From positions 2,170,001 through 2,234,000 of the forward strand of contig NZ_CP032616.1 in NCBI RefSeq assembly GCF_003626975.1: 64,000 nucleotides of DNA. Reading direction: 5' to 3'. Positions 8,572-17,760 of the stretch are shown here, one piece after another (the stretch's first letter is position 1; each line of letters starts with the position of its first letter). Position numbers and translations under genes: made by a program. Origin of the DNA: Pseudomonas sp. DY-1 (GTDB lineage: Bacteria > Pseudomonadota > Gammaproteobacteria > Pseudomonadales > Pseudomonadaceae). The notes under the pieces were generated by a model. It was given only the letters and a program-made list of their open reading frames with translations, was not told the DNA's origin and searched no databases.

Positions 8572-9390
8572 TCAGGGGTTTCCCTTCTCTTTCTGGCGCT
8601 TCAGGAAATCGATCTTCCACTGCTCCATCCCGAGGTATTCGGAGTCCAGGTTGGCTTCCACCTGATAGCGGGCCTTGAGTGCATCCACTTCCTGGCGGTG
8701 CTCTGCGAGAAAGCGATCGAAGCGTGCGATCAGTTCCGGGTACTTGAGACTGGAGAGATTGAACGTGCCGCGGGTATGGGGAAGTTTCGGGTCGAACACC
8801 AATGCCCCGGGTCGGGCACGTATGTTGTCCAGGTAGTAGGTGGCCACCACCACGTTGTAATAGGCACCGTCAGCTTCCTGCTTCATGGCCTGCTTGATCA
8901 TCTGCCCCAGGTCCGTACTGCGAACCACCTGGGTCTGCCCCGCGCCTATGCGGTCCTGATAGGTCCAGGGCGTCCAGCCGTCCACCACCGCCAGCCTGGC
9001 CAGATGGTCCACACTCTGCCCCTGGCGTTTGGGCGCAACCAGAACACCGTCCACGTACTCCACCACTGGCTGGCTGTAGCTGATGCTCTTGCCGTTCTTC
9101 AGATCGCCCGCCCAGTTGGGGTTGTCGGGGTACTTCAGATCGATGCTGCCATTGAGCAAATGCTTGGTGAGTTGATTGACCGGCAGCGCCTGATACTGGA
9201 TATCCAGCCCGGCACTGCGCGCGAACAGATCCAGCAAGTCGCGGGCAAAGCCCTGGTACTCACCCTGGTCGCTGACCCAGTAGTGGGGTTGGAAGGACTG
9301 CTGCTCGACCCCGATCACGTAGGTCTGCGCCAGGGCGCCATTCGCGGACAGAAGGCCGGCAGCCAGCCAGCCGAAAACCCGAGGTTTCAT
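8572..9390 (-). CDS. Orphan periplasmic solute-binding protein
   Basis: Predicted periplasmic binding protein of the amino-acid-type (SBP_bac_3-like) fold, 272 residues. The ATG at 9390 is preceded by AAGGAGGAGGTC, a near-ideal ribosome site; seven codons further upstream another ATG exists but lacks one. The signal peptide covers about residues 1-22, ending GALAQ. Family-type features are the QGFARDLLDLFARSAGLD segment and the aromatic-rich first lobe. No permease or ATPase gene is nearby, so it either serves a transporter elsewhere or acts in sensing. It is 66 bp downstream of the 8-oxoguanine deaminase gene on the same strand, suggesting an operon and a purine-derived ligand; that ligand is inference. 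Confidence 0.8.
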   Translation of the reverse strand: MKPRVFGWLAAGLLSANGALAQTYVIGVEQQSFQPHYWVSDQGEYQGFARDLLDLFARSAGLDIQYQALPVNQLTKHLLNGSIDLKYPDNPNWAGDLKNGKSISYSQPVVEYVDGVLVAPKRQGQSVDHLARLAVVDGWTPWTYQDRIGAGQTQVVRSTDLGQMIKQAMKQEADGAYYNVVVATYYLDNIRARPGALVFDPKLPHTRGTFNLSSLKYPELIARFDRFLAEHRQEVDALKARYQVEANLDSEYLGMEQWKIDFLKRQKEKGNP

Positions 9391-9456
9391 GACCTCCTCC
9401 TTGTTTTCCATTGCGCGGGAAAGACAGGAGCGGGATGGCCCGCTCCCGGTTGTGGG

Positions 9457-10815
9457 TTACTCGCCGAGCACCAGTTGGCGCGCCAGTTCGTTGTGGCGCT
9501 CCAATACGCGCGGCAGGTCCACGGTCACCACCTGGCCATCACGCACGACCACCTTGCCGTTGATCACACTGGTGGACACATGGGTCGGGGTGCAGAACAC
9601 GAGCGCCGCCAGCGGATCGTGGAGCGCGCCTGCATAGGCGATGTGATTGAGGTCGAAGGCGACGAAGTCGGCCGCCATGCCCGGCGCCAGGGCACCGATG
9701 TCATCTCGGTTGAGCACTTTCGCGCCACCCAGGGTTGCGATTTCCAGGGCCTCGCGCGCAGTCATGGCGTCCGGACCGAAACCGACCCGCTGCAGCAGCA
9801 GGGCCTGACGTACCTCGCCGATCATGCTGGCACCGTCGTTGGAGGCGGAACCGTCCACACCCAGACCAACCGGCACGCCGGCATCACGCATACGGCGCAC
9901 CGGGGCGATACCGGAGGCCAGGCGCATGTTCGAGCAGGGGCAGTGGGCAACGCCGGTACCGGTCCGCGCGAACAACTCGATGCCGTGTTCGTCCAGCTGC
10001 ACGCAGTGGGCGTGCCAAACGTCGTGACCAACCCAGCCCAGATCCTCGGCGTACTCGGCCGGAGTCATACCGAACTTCTCGCGGCTGTAGGCGATGTCGT
10101 TGACGTTCTCGGCCAGGTGGGTGTGCAGCGAGACACCGTAGTGGCGTGCCAGCACGGCGGCTTCACGCATCAGGTCGCGGCTCACGGAGAATGGCGAGCA
10201 CGGCGCCACCACGACCCGCAACATCGAGCCGTGGGAGGCGTCGTGGTAATCCTCGATCAGGCGTTGGGACTCCTTGAGGATGTCCGCTTCCTTCTCCACC
10301 ACGGAGTCCGGCGGCAAACCGCCCTGGCTGCGACCGACGCTCATGCTGCCGCGAGCCGCGTGGAAGCGCATGCCGATCTCCCCGGCGGCGTGGATGCTGT
10401 CATCCAGCTTGCAGCCGTTGGGGTAGATATAGAGATGGTCGCTGGAGGTGGTGCAGCCGGAAAGAATCAGCTCGGCCATGGCGGTCTGGGTAGAAACGCC
10501 GATCATTTCCGGGGTCAGTCGCGCCCAGATCGGATAGAGGTTGGTCAGCCAGTTGAACAGCTCGCCATCCTGAGCTGCCGGTACCACACGAGTCAGGCTC
10601 TGGTACATGTGGTGGTGCGTGTTGACCAGGCCGGGAATGACGATCTTGCCCTTCATATCCAGCACTTCGTCGGCGGACTGCGGCAGTTCGCTGCTCGGCC
10701 CGACCTGCACGATGCGGTTGTCCTCGATGAACATCCCGCCCTGCCGGATTTCCCGGCGCTGGCCATCCATGGTCACCAGCAGGTCGGCGTTCTTGATCAA
10801 GAGTGTCTTTGCCAT
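9457..10815 (-). CDS. 8-oxoguanine deaminase (amidohydrolase superfamily)
   Basis: Predicted to deaminate 8-oxoguanine to urate, feeding the PuuD pathway. The 452-residue protein is a subtype-III amidohydrolase: the metal-binding HxH lies in NTHHHMYQ (His67-69), followed by HTHLAEN near residue 240 and the catalytic Asp in GVDGSASND near 325. It closely resembles in motif and length the Pseudomonas aeruginosa enzyme class shown to be an 8-oxoguanine deaminase, and differs from classic guanine deaminase (GuaD). The start is preceded by AAGGAG. The gene lies between moaA and the binding-protein gene, all leftward. An alternative specificity (other hydroxylated purines or triazines) cannot be excluded. 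Confidence 0.85.
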   Translation of the reverse strand: MAKTLLIKNADLLVTMDGQRREIRQGGMFIEDNRIVQVGPSSELPQSADEVLDMKGKIVIPGLVNTHHHMYQSLTRVVPAAQDGELFNWLTNLYPIWARLTPEMIGVSTQTAMAELILSGCTTSSDHLYIYPNGCKLDDSIHAAGEIGMRFHAARGSMSVGRSQGGLPPDSVVEKEADILKESQRLIEDYHDASHGSMLRVVVAPCSPFSVSRDLMREAAVLARHYGVSLHTHLAENVNDIAYSREKFGMTPAEYAEDLGWVGHDVWHAHCVQLDEHGIELFARTGTGVAHCPCSNMRLASGIAPVRRMRDAGVPVGLGVDGSASNDGASMIGEVRQALLLQRVGFGPDAMTAREALEIATLGGAKVLNRDDIGALAPGMAADFVAFDLNHIAYAGALHDPLAALVFCTPTHVSTSVINGKVVVRDGQVVTVDLPRVLERHNELARQLVLGE

Positions 10816-10827
10816 TCGGCTCTCCTT

Positions 10828-10891
10828 GTAGGGTGCGCCATGCGCACCGTTATACGGACAGAGGGGTTTCGGTGCGCACGGCGCACCCTAC
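10828..10891. repeat. Intergenic inverted repeat (GTAGGGTGCGC type)
   Basis: GTAGGGTGCGCCATGCGCACCG (positions 10828-10849) is matched in inverted orientation at 10870-10891 with few mismatches, giving a long hairpin between moaA and the deaminase gene. It resembles dispersed palindromic elements of Pseudomonas intergenic DNA. Confidence 0.75.
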
Positions 10892-10933
10892 GCGCGGCGT
10901 ACATAAAGCTTGGAGCTTGGGAAAGGGTTCCGG

Positions 10934-11929
10934 TCAGCCGCCGGTCATGCTCATGAAGCGAACGACTTGCACTTGCTCGGCGGCGTCGAAGTGATGCCGT
11001 TCGGGCTTGAGCCTGAGGGCATCGATCAGCGCCACACGCAGCCTTTCCCGGTCTCCGGGATGGCGACGGATCAGTGCCTTGAGGTCCAGGGCGCCTTCGT
11101 GGCCCAGGCAAAGCACCAGCTTGCCTTCGGCTGTAACGCGCACACGGTTGCAGTCGCCGCAGAAGTTGCGGCTATGGGGCGAAATGAAACCGACCTGGGT
11201 TTCAGTGCCGATTACCTGGTAGTAGCGCGACGGGCCGCCGGTGCGATAGCTGCTGGGCAGCAACTGGAAGCGCTCGCCAACGCGCTCACGCACTTCTTCC
11301 GAGGTGCACAGGGTGACCTTGCGCTCGTGGCTGGAGATGCTGCCCAGGGGCATCTCCTCGATGAAACTGATGTCCAGCCCATGCTCGACCGCGAAGGCGA
11401 CGAGGTCCTGTACCTCATCATCGTTGCGGCCTTTTTGCACCACCGTGTTCAGCTTGATCCGGCGAAAGCCCGCCTTGCGCGCCGCTTCAATCCCTGCCAA
11501 CACCTGGTCGAGGCGGTCACGCCGGGTAAAAGCGGCAAAGCGCTCGCGCTGCAGGGAGTCGAGGCTGATATTCAGACGGGTGACACCGCTTCGACGAAGG
11601 TCGGCGGCCATGTGTGCGAGCTGGGAGCCATTGCTGGTGATGGCCAGGTCTTCCAGTTCCTCGCGGGCACCGAGCCGCGCCAGAAGAGATGTCAGCCCCT
11701 TGCGCACCAGCGGCTCGCCGCCAGTGATTCGGATGCGTTTCACACCGAGGCCGATGAAGGCATCGGCGACCGCATAGAGCTCTTCGAGGCTGAGAATCTG
11801 CGCGCGGGGAGCGAAGACCATGTCCTCGCTCATGCAGTAGGTGCACCGGAAGTCGCATCGGTCAGTGACCGAGAGGCGCAGATAGGAAATTCGACGCCCG
11901 AAGGGGTCGAGCAAGTGGTTGTCTTGCAT
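10934..11929 (-). CDS. moaA: GTP 3',8-cyclase MoaA
   Basis: Radical-SAM enzyme of the first step of molybdenum cofactor synthesis, acting on GTP. The ATG at 11929 (331 residues) gives the standard N-terminus (LLDPFGRRISYLRLSVTD). The SAM-cluster cysteines are Cys25, Cys29 and Cys32 (CDFRCTYC), the second cluster lies in NFCGDCNRVRVTAEGKLVLC, and the protein ends in the conserved Gly-Gly. Other moa genes are not in the window, so this is probably a stand-alone copy. Its place inside a purine locus makes sense because xanthine dehydrogenase needs the cofactor. The divergent tetR gene shares a region containing TTGTATACAG (12011-12020). Confidence 0.93.
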   Translation of the reverse strand: MQDNHLLDPFGRRISYLRLSVTDRCDFRCTYCMSEDMVFAPRAQILSLEELYAVADAFIGLGVKRIRITGGEPLVRKGLTSLLARLGAREELEDLAITSNGSQLAHMAADLRRSGVTRLNISLDSLQRERFAAFTRRDRLDQVLAGIEAARKAGFRRIKLNTVVQKGRNDDEVQDLVAFAVEHGLDISFIEEMPLGSISSHERKVTLCTSEEVRERVGERFQLLPSSYRTGGPSRYYQVIGTETQVGFISPHSRNFCGDCNRVRVTAEGKLVLCLGHEGALDLKALIRRHPGDRERLRVALIDALRLKPERHHFDAAEQVQVVRFMSMTGG

Positions 11930-12010
11930 GGGTGAAGTCTGCCGCAACACGCACCGGACAGGGTACCGATGACATGGACGGATGCAGAATGGAAACAGAA
12001 TCAAGTTATT

Positions 12011-12020
12011 TTGTATACAG
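12011..12020. promoter_or_regulatory. Candidate operator TTGTATACAG (moaA/tetR)
   Basis: Nine of ten bases match the palindrome TTGTATACAA. It lies between the divergent moaA (start 11929) and tetR (start 12131) genes. Confidence 0.5.
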
Positions 12021-12130
12021 GAAATTCATCCAGTGGCTCGCTTGAGAGCCCTTTGATGCCGGTGATACCATGCGCGACCTCTCTCCGACCGGCCTTCCTG
12101 GCGCTTCGGTGAGCCAATAAAGGAGCCGAT

Positions 12131-12760
12131 GTGAGTAGCATTCGCGAGCGCAACAGAGACCTCATCCTGCGCGCGGCCAGCGAGGAATTCGCCGATAAAG
12201 GGTTCGCCGCCACCAAGACGAGCGACATCGCGGCCAAGGCCGGCCTGCCCAAGCCCAACGTCTACTACTACTTCAAGTCGAAAGAGAACCTCTACCGCGA
12301 AGTTCTCGAGAGCATCGTCGAGCCGCTCCTGCAGGCGTCCGCGCCCTTCAACCAGGCCGGCCATCCACACGAAGTACTCACGGCCTACATCCGCTCGAAG
12401 ATCCGCATCTCCCGCGACCTGCCCTACGCATCCAAGGTGTTCGCCAGCGAAATCATGCATGGCGCGCCGCACCTCTCGCCGGAACAGACCGAGCAGCTTA
12501 ACCTGCAGGCCAAGCACAACATCGATTGCATCCAAGGTTGGATCGACCAAGGCCTGATGGCCAAGGTCGACCCCCACCACTTGCTGTTCAGCATCTGGGC
12601 CGCAACCCAGACCTACGCTGACTTCGACTGGCAGATTTCCACTGTCACCGGTAAATCCAGCCTCAGCGACGCCGACTACGACGCCGCCGCGGAAACCATC
12701 ATCCGCCTGGTGATAAAGGGCTGCGAAGTGGAAGAGAAGGTTCAGGCGAAGAGCGCCTGA
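12131..12760 (+). CDS. TetR-family regulator, RutR/YcdC-like C-terminus
   Basis: A 209-residue TetR-family transcription factor. The N-terminal helix-turn-helix is clear (ILRAASEEFADKGFAATKTS, then IAAKAGLPKPNVYYYFKSKE to residue 55), and the C-terminal half (VFASEIMHGAPHLS; ISTVTGK) resembles the RutR/YcdC ligand domain, whose best-known member senses pyrimidines and purine-related signals. GTG start at 12131 with AAAGGAGC upstream. It is divergent from moaA and 236 bp from the next gene. It may respond to a nucleobase or catabolite, but the palindrome repeated in this locus is not the known RutR box type, so I do not assign that site to this protein. Confidence 0.85.
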   Translation: MSSIRERNRDLILRAASEEFADKGFAATKTSDIAAKAGLPKPNVYYYFKSKENLYREVLESIVEPLLQASAPFNQAGHPHEVLTAYIRSKIRISRDLPYASKVFASEIMHGAPHLSPEQTEQLNLQAKHNIDCIQGWIDQGLMAKVDPHHLLFSIWAATQTYADFDWQISTVTGKSSLSDADYDAAAETIIRLVIKGCEVEEKVQAKSA

Positions 12761-12780
12761 TACCGACACCACCGGAACCC

Positions 12781-12973
12781 TGTAGGGGCGAATTCATTCG
12801 CCAAGGGCTGCGCAGCGGCCCCCTACCCCTCTCCGCTCCACACCGATAATCCGGATATGGCAGTCCTTCGGACTGCTTGGCGAATGAATTCGCCCCCACA
12901 AAAAGCATTTCGCCCCCACAGGACAGGTACCGGTTGGCACCAACCCTGTGAGGGCGAACTCATTCGCCGAGGG
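12781..12973. repeat. Cluster of palindromic repeats (GGGGCGAATTCATTCGCC type)
   Basis: Three copies of a dispersed element. TGTAGGGGCGAATTCATTCG begins at 12781; its inverted partner ending CGCCCCCACA is at 12876-12900; a third, TGTGAGGGCGAACTCATTCG, starts at 12947. Copies also occur near 54.7, 55.5 and 58.2 kb. The block fills the gap between tetR and the glcG-like gene. Confidence 0.8.
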
Positions 12974-12998
12974 CTGCGCCGCAGCCCCCTGCTGACGG

Positions 12999-13436
12999 TC
13001 AGGCCGCGCCGGCGTCCGCCTTCAGGCCGGCCGATTCCACGGCACTGACTGCGCATTGCTCGTCGATATCCGACGTATCGCCGCTGATGCCAATGGCGCC
13101 GATCACGGTCCCTTGGCCGTCGCGAATCAGTACACCGCCCGGCGCTGGAACCAGATTGCCATCGGCCAGGTTGTTCACCGCACCAATGAAGGCCGGGCGC
13201 TGCTGAGCGTCCGCAGCGATCAGGCGCGAGCCCTTGCCCAGGGCCACAGCACCCCAGGCCTTGCCGATGGCGATCTGCGGACGAAGCATGCTGGCGCCGT
13301 CCTGGCGCTGCAGGGTGATCAGGTGGCCGCCAGCATCCAGCACGGCAATCGTCAGCGGCGCGGTGCGCAGCTCCCGACCAACGGCCAGGGCGTGATTGGA
13401 AATGCTCACAGCGGTTTCCAGGGTCAGGGTGGTCAT
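12999..13436 (-). CDS. GlcG/HbpS-family protein
   Basis: A 145-residue member of the GlcG/HbpS (haem-binding protein, DUF336) family. The upstream-extended frame to 13601 is discarded because the ATG at 13436 has GAGGAACG upstream and matches the family N-terminus (LTLETAVSISNHALA). Family features are IAVLDAGGHLITLQRQDGAS, the IGKAWGAVALG segment, PGGVLIRDGQG and GAIGISGDT. There is no signal peptide. GlcG-like genes often sit beside glycolate or glyoxylate genes, as here (divergent from gcl); the biochemical role is unsettled. Two TTGTATACA-containing sites lie in the shared intergenic region, suggesting co-regulation with gcl. Confidence 0.85.
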   Translation of the reverse strand: MTTLTLETAVSISNHALAVGRELRTAPLTIAVLDAGGHLITLQRQDGASMLRPQIAIGKAWGAVALGKGSRLIAADAQQRPAFIGAVNNLADGNLVPAPGGVLIRDGQGTVIGAIGISGDTSDIDEQCAVSAVESAGLKADAGAA

Positions 13437-13613
13437 TTTCAAGCGTTCCTCGTGAGTGGTTGAACCTTGTGCGGCGTCGTCCGGGCCAGGGTTGGCGCAC
13501 TCCTGTATCCACGCGGGCATTTTCCAGCCCGTCCTGCGACGCATCCGAAAGCTGTATCTCACTATCCCACCGAACACAAAAAAATCAATAGATAGATACA
13601 ATCACAACATTTT

Positions 13614-13623
13614 TTGTATACAG
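13614..13623. promoter_or_regulatory. Candidate operator TTGTATACAG (glcG-like side)
   Basis: Identical to the site at 12011-12020 and one base off the perfect palindrome. It lies just upstream of the predicted leftward promoter of the glcG-like gene. Confidence 0.5.
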
Positions 13624-13762
13624 TATTTCCATCAGCGTTCTGACTATGGCTGGAGACGCCCATGAAACGGGCGTTTTAAAAGAGTCGTCGCCCTGCGACC
13701 TTTAGCCTCACAAATGGCCTTGACCCTTCAGTCAGACGATGAATAGAATCGAGCCACGTCGC

Positions 13763-13772
13763 TTGTATACAA
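13763..13772. promoter_or_regulatory. Operator TTGTATACAA (gcl)
   Basis: Perfect 10-bp palindrome 25 bp upstream of the gcl ATG, just after the predicted TTGACC/TAGAAT promoter (13720-13749). Identical to the puuE site at 708-717. Confidence 0.65.
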
Positions 13773-13797
13773 TTTTCACAAGAAAGAGGCACAAAAC

Positions 13798-15573
<1,776 letters not shown>

Positions 15574-15583
15574 TTGCCGTCTT

Positions 15584-15648
15584 CCCCTCTCCTATTCGTG
15601 GTGGGAGAGGGGCTTTCACCTCCCCTCCTCCCGTCTACGGGAGAGGGG
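15584..15648. repeat. Tandem hairpins in gcl-hyi gap
   Basis: CCCCTCTCC (15584-15592) pairs with GGAGAGGGG (15604-15612), and a second, slightly bulged hairpin of the same sequence family covers 15622-15648. A related hairpin occurs at 62295-62318, also within an operon. Likely a dispersed palindromic element; it may modulate mRNA stability rather than terminate, since no T-run follows. Confidence 0.7.
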
Positions 15649-15666
15649 AACCAGAAGGAGACATTC

Positions 15667-16449
15667 ATGCCCCGTTTTGCCGCCAACCTGTCCATGCTGT
15701 TCACCGAAGTGGACTTCCTGGATCGTTTCGCCGCTGCCGCCGAAGCCGGCTTCAGCGGTGTCGAATACCTCTTCCCCTACGACTTCCCGGTAGAGGAAAT
15801 CCGCGCACGTCTGGACGCCAACAAGCTGGAACAGGTGCTGTTCAACCTGCCCGCCGGTGATTGGGGCAAAGGCGAGCGTGGCATCGCCTGCCACCCTGAC
15901 CGCGTGGAAGAGTTCCGCGCTGGCGTGGACAGGGCCATCGCTTACGCCAAGGTACTGGGCAATACCCAGATCAACTGCCTGGCCGGCATCCGTCCGCAGG
16001 GTTACGACTGCGCGACCGTCGAGAACACCTTCGTTGAAAACCTCAAGTTCGCCGCGGAGAAGCTCCAGGCAGCCGGCATCAAGCTGGTGATGGAAGCCAT
16101 CAACACTCGCGACATCCCCGGCTTCTACCTGAACAACACCAAGCAGGCGCTGGCCATTCGCGAGAAGGTCGGCAGCGCCAACCTGTTCCTGCAGTACGAC
16201 ATCTACCACATGCAGATCATGGAAGGAGACCTGGCGCGTACCGTCGAGTCCAACCTCGCCGCGATCAACCATGTGCAGCTTGCCGACAACCCTGGCCGCA
16301 ACGAGCCGGGCACCGGCGAGATCAACTACCGCTTCCTCTTCGCGCACCTGGACCGCATCGGCTACCAGGGCTGGATCGGCTGTGAATACAAGCCGGCCAC
16401 CACCACCGCTGCCGGCCTGGGCTGGCTGAAAACCCATAACGCCATCTAA
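15667..16449 (+). CDS. hyi: Hydroxypyruvate isomerase
   Basis: Interconverts hydroxypyruvate and tartronate semialdehyde. The frame is open from 15574, but AGAAGGAG sits just before the ATG at 15667, giving 260 residues, the family norm. It is a xylose-isomerase-like TIM barrel: the N-terminus reads RFAANLSMLFTEVDFLDRFA, followed by the family's GVEYLFPYDFP motif, EAINTRDIPGFYL, QYDIYHMQIMEGD and the C-terminal GCEYKP segment with metal-ligand acidic residues. Second gene of the gcl operon; glxR follows after 16 bp. Confidence 0.94.
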   Translation: MPRFAANLSMLFTEVDFLDRFAAAAEAGFSGVEYLFPYDFPVEEIRARLDANKLEQVLFNLPAGDWGKGERGIACHPDRVEEFRAGVDRAIAYAKVLGNTQINCLAGIRPQGYDCATVENTFVENLKFAAEKLQAAGIKLVMEAINTRDIPGFYLNNTKQALAIREKVGSANLFLQYDIYHMQIMEGDLARTVESNLAAINHVQLADNPGRNEPGTGEINYRFLFAHLDRIGYQGWIGCEYKPATTTAAGLGWLKTHNAI

Positions 16450-16465
16450 AAAAGAGGTAATCCAC

Positions 16466-17356
16466 ATGGCCAAGATCGGATTCATCGGCACCGGCATCAT
16501 GGGCAAGCCCATGGCTCAGAACCTGCAGAAAGCCGGCCACACCCTGTTCTTCTCCGAGCACTTCGACAAGGCTCCGGCCGACCTGCTGGGTGACAACGGC
16601 GTCGCCCTGGCCAACCCGAAAGAGGTTGCCCAGGAAGCCGAATTCATCATCGTCATGGTGCCGGACACCCCCCAGGTCGACGACGTCCTGTTCCGTAAGG
16701 ACGGCGTGGCTGAAGGCGTTGGCGCCGGCAAGGTCGTGATCGACATGAGCTCCATCTCCCCCACCGCCACCAAGGTCTTCGCCGAGAAAATCAAGGCGAC
16801 TGGCGCCGCTTACCTGGACGCCCCGGTATCCGGCGGTGAGGTAGGTGCCAAGGCCGCGACCCTGAGCATCATGGTCGGTGGCTGCCCGAATGCCTTCGAA
16901 CGCGCCCTGCCGCTGTTCCAGGCCATGGGCAAGAACATCACCCGCGTGGGTGGCAACGGTGACGGCCAGACCGCCAAGGTGGCCAACCAGATCATCGTTG
17001 CCCTGAACATCCAGGCCGTAGCCGAAGCCCTGCTGTTCGCCGCCAAAAATGGCGCCGATCCGGCCAAGGTACGTGAAGCCCTGATGGGTGGCTTCGCTGG
17101 CTCCAAGATCCTGGAAGTCCACGGCGAGCGCATGATCAAGGGTACCTTCGATCCGGGCTTCCGCATCAGCCTGCACCAGAAGGACCTGAACCTGGCACTG
17201 TCCGGCGCCCGCGAACTGGGCCTGAACCTGCCGAACACCGCCAATGCCCAGCAAGTGTTCAGCACCTGCGCGGCCCTTGGTGGTAGCAACTGGGACCACT
17301 CCGGCCTGATCAAGGGCCTGGAGCACATGTCCAACTTCTCGATTCGCGAGGAGTGA
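16466..17356 (+). CDS. glxR: Tartronate semialdehyde reductase
   Basis: NAD(P)H-dependent reduction of tartronate semialdehyde to D-glycerate. The 296-residue protein is a beta-hydroxyacid dehydrogenase: nucleotide-binding GFIGTGIMG at residues 5-13, substrate-binding DAPVSGGEVGA at 118-128, catalytic Lys171 in GDGQTAKVANQ, and the KDLNLAL segment near the end. AAAGAGGT precedes the ATG. It follows hyi closely and is the last tightly spaced gene of this run; a 404-bp gap with hairpins separates it from ttuD. Confidence 0.95.
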   Translation: MAKIGFIGTGIMGKPMAQNLQKAGHTLFFSEHFDKAPADLLGDNGVALANPKEVAQEAEFIIVMVPDTPQVDDVLFRKDGVAEGVGAGKVVIDMSSISPTATKVFAEKIKATGAAYLDAPVSGGEVGAKAATLSIMVGGCPNAFERALPLFQAMGKNITRVGGNGDGQTAKVANQIIVALNIQAVAEALLFAAKNGADPAKVREALMGGFAGSKILEVHGERMIKGTFDPGFRISLHQKDLNLALSGARELGLNLPNTANAQQVFSTCAALGGSNWDHSGLIKGLEHMSNFSIREE

Positions 17357-17760
17357 TGTTTCGTAGGACGGGTTGAGCGTCAGCGCCGCCCATCGAGCCG
17401 GCAGCTCCCGCGATGGCCAGCGCCCGCTTTCCCCGTCCTACGACCCCCTTTCGACCCTCCTGGTCCGCGGTGACACGGCGCCAACGACCAGGAAGGTCGA
17501 TTCCAGTCCCGAACCGCTGCGTGCGGCGGTTCGGGACTGTAATCGGCCTGAAGGCCAGGTATGCAGATGCCTGGCAGACAGACTACAAAGGACCTGTTCA
17601 AGATCGAGCGAGCTAGAGAAGAACAAGGCGAGAATGGCTGGAGACGCGGAGTTTACGAGCCGTAAATGAGCAGTCCGGAGTCATCTCTCAACGCAGTTAT
17701 TCCGACGCGCAGCCGATCTTGAGCAAGTTCCAACAAGAATCCAGCGCCACGGAGCCTGCC
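17357..17760. other. glxR-ttuD gap with two inverted repeats
   Basis: No gene is supported in these 404 bp. An imperfect palindrome has arms CGTAGGACGGG (17362-17372) and CCCGTCCTACG (17432-17442). A separate hairpin lies at 17504-17539. The last 150 bp resemble repeat-like intergenic DNA with no ORF of note. Confidence 0.65.
17504..17539. repeat. Perfect 14-bp-stem hairpin
   Basis: CAGTCCCGAACCGC (17504-17517) and its exact complement GCGGTTCGGGACTG (17526-17539) flank an 8-base loop. No T-run follows, so this looks like a palindromic repeat or RNA-stability element rather than a simple terminator. Confidence 0.75.

Larger units (their letters stand above)
13437..13797. other. glcG-like/gcl divergent regulatory region
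   Basis: A 361-bp intergenic interval, AT-rich from 13570 to 13635 and again near 13740-13797. It holds two operator-like palindromes and candidate promoters in both directions: TTGACC-18-TAGAAT (13720-13749) for gcl, and, leftward, TTGATT-16-GATAGT around 13590-13563 for the glcG-like gene. No ORF is supported. Confidence 0.65.

Noticed and set aside
8335..10956. Plus-strand ORF of 873 residues over the deaminase and binding-protein genes
   Set aside because: Shadow frame. The opposite strand encodes two recognisable proteins with good ribosome sites, while this frame shows no known motif.
12011..12020. RutR-type box bound by the TetR protein
   Set aside because: The site reads TTGTATACAG, while RutR boxes read TTGACCANNTGGTCAA. 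The palindrome also occurs far from tetR, so I do not assign it to this regulator.
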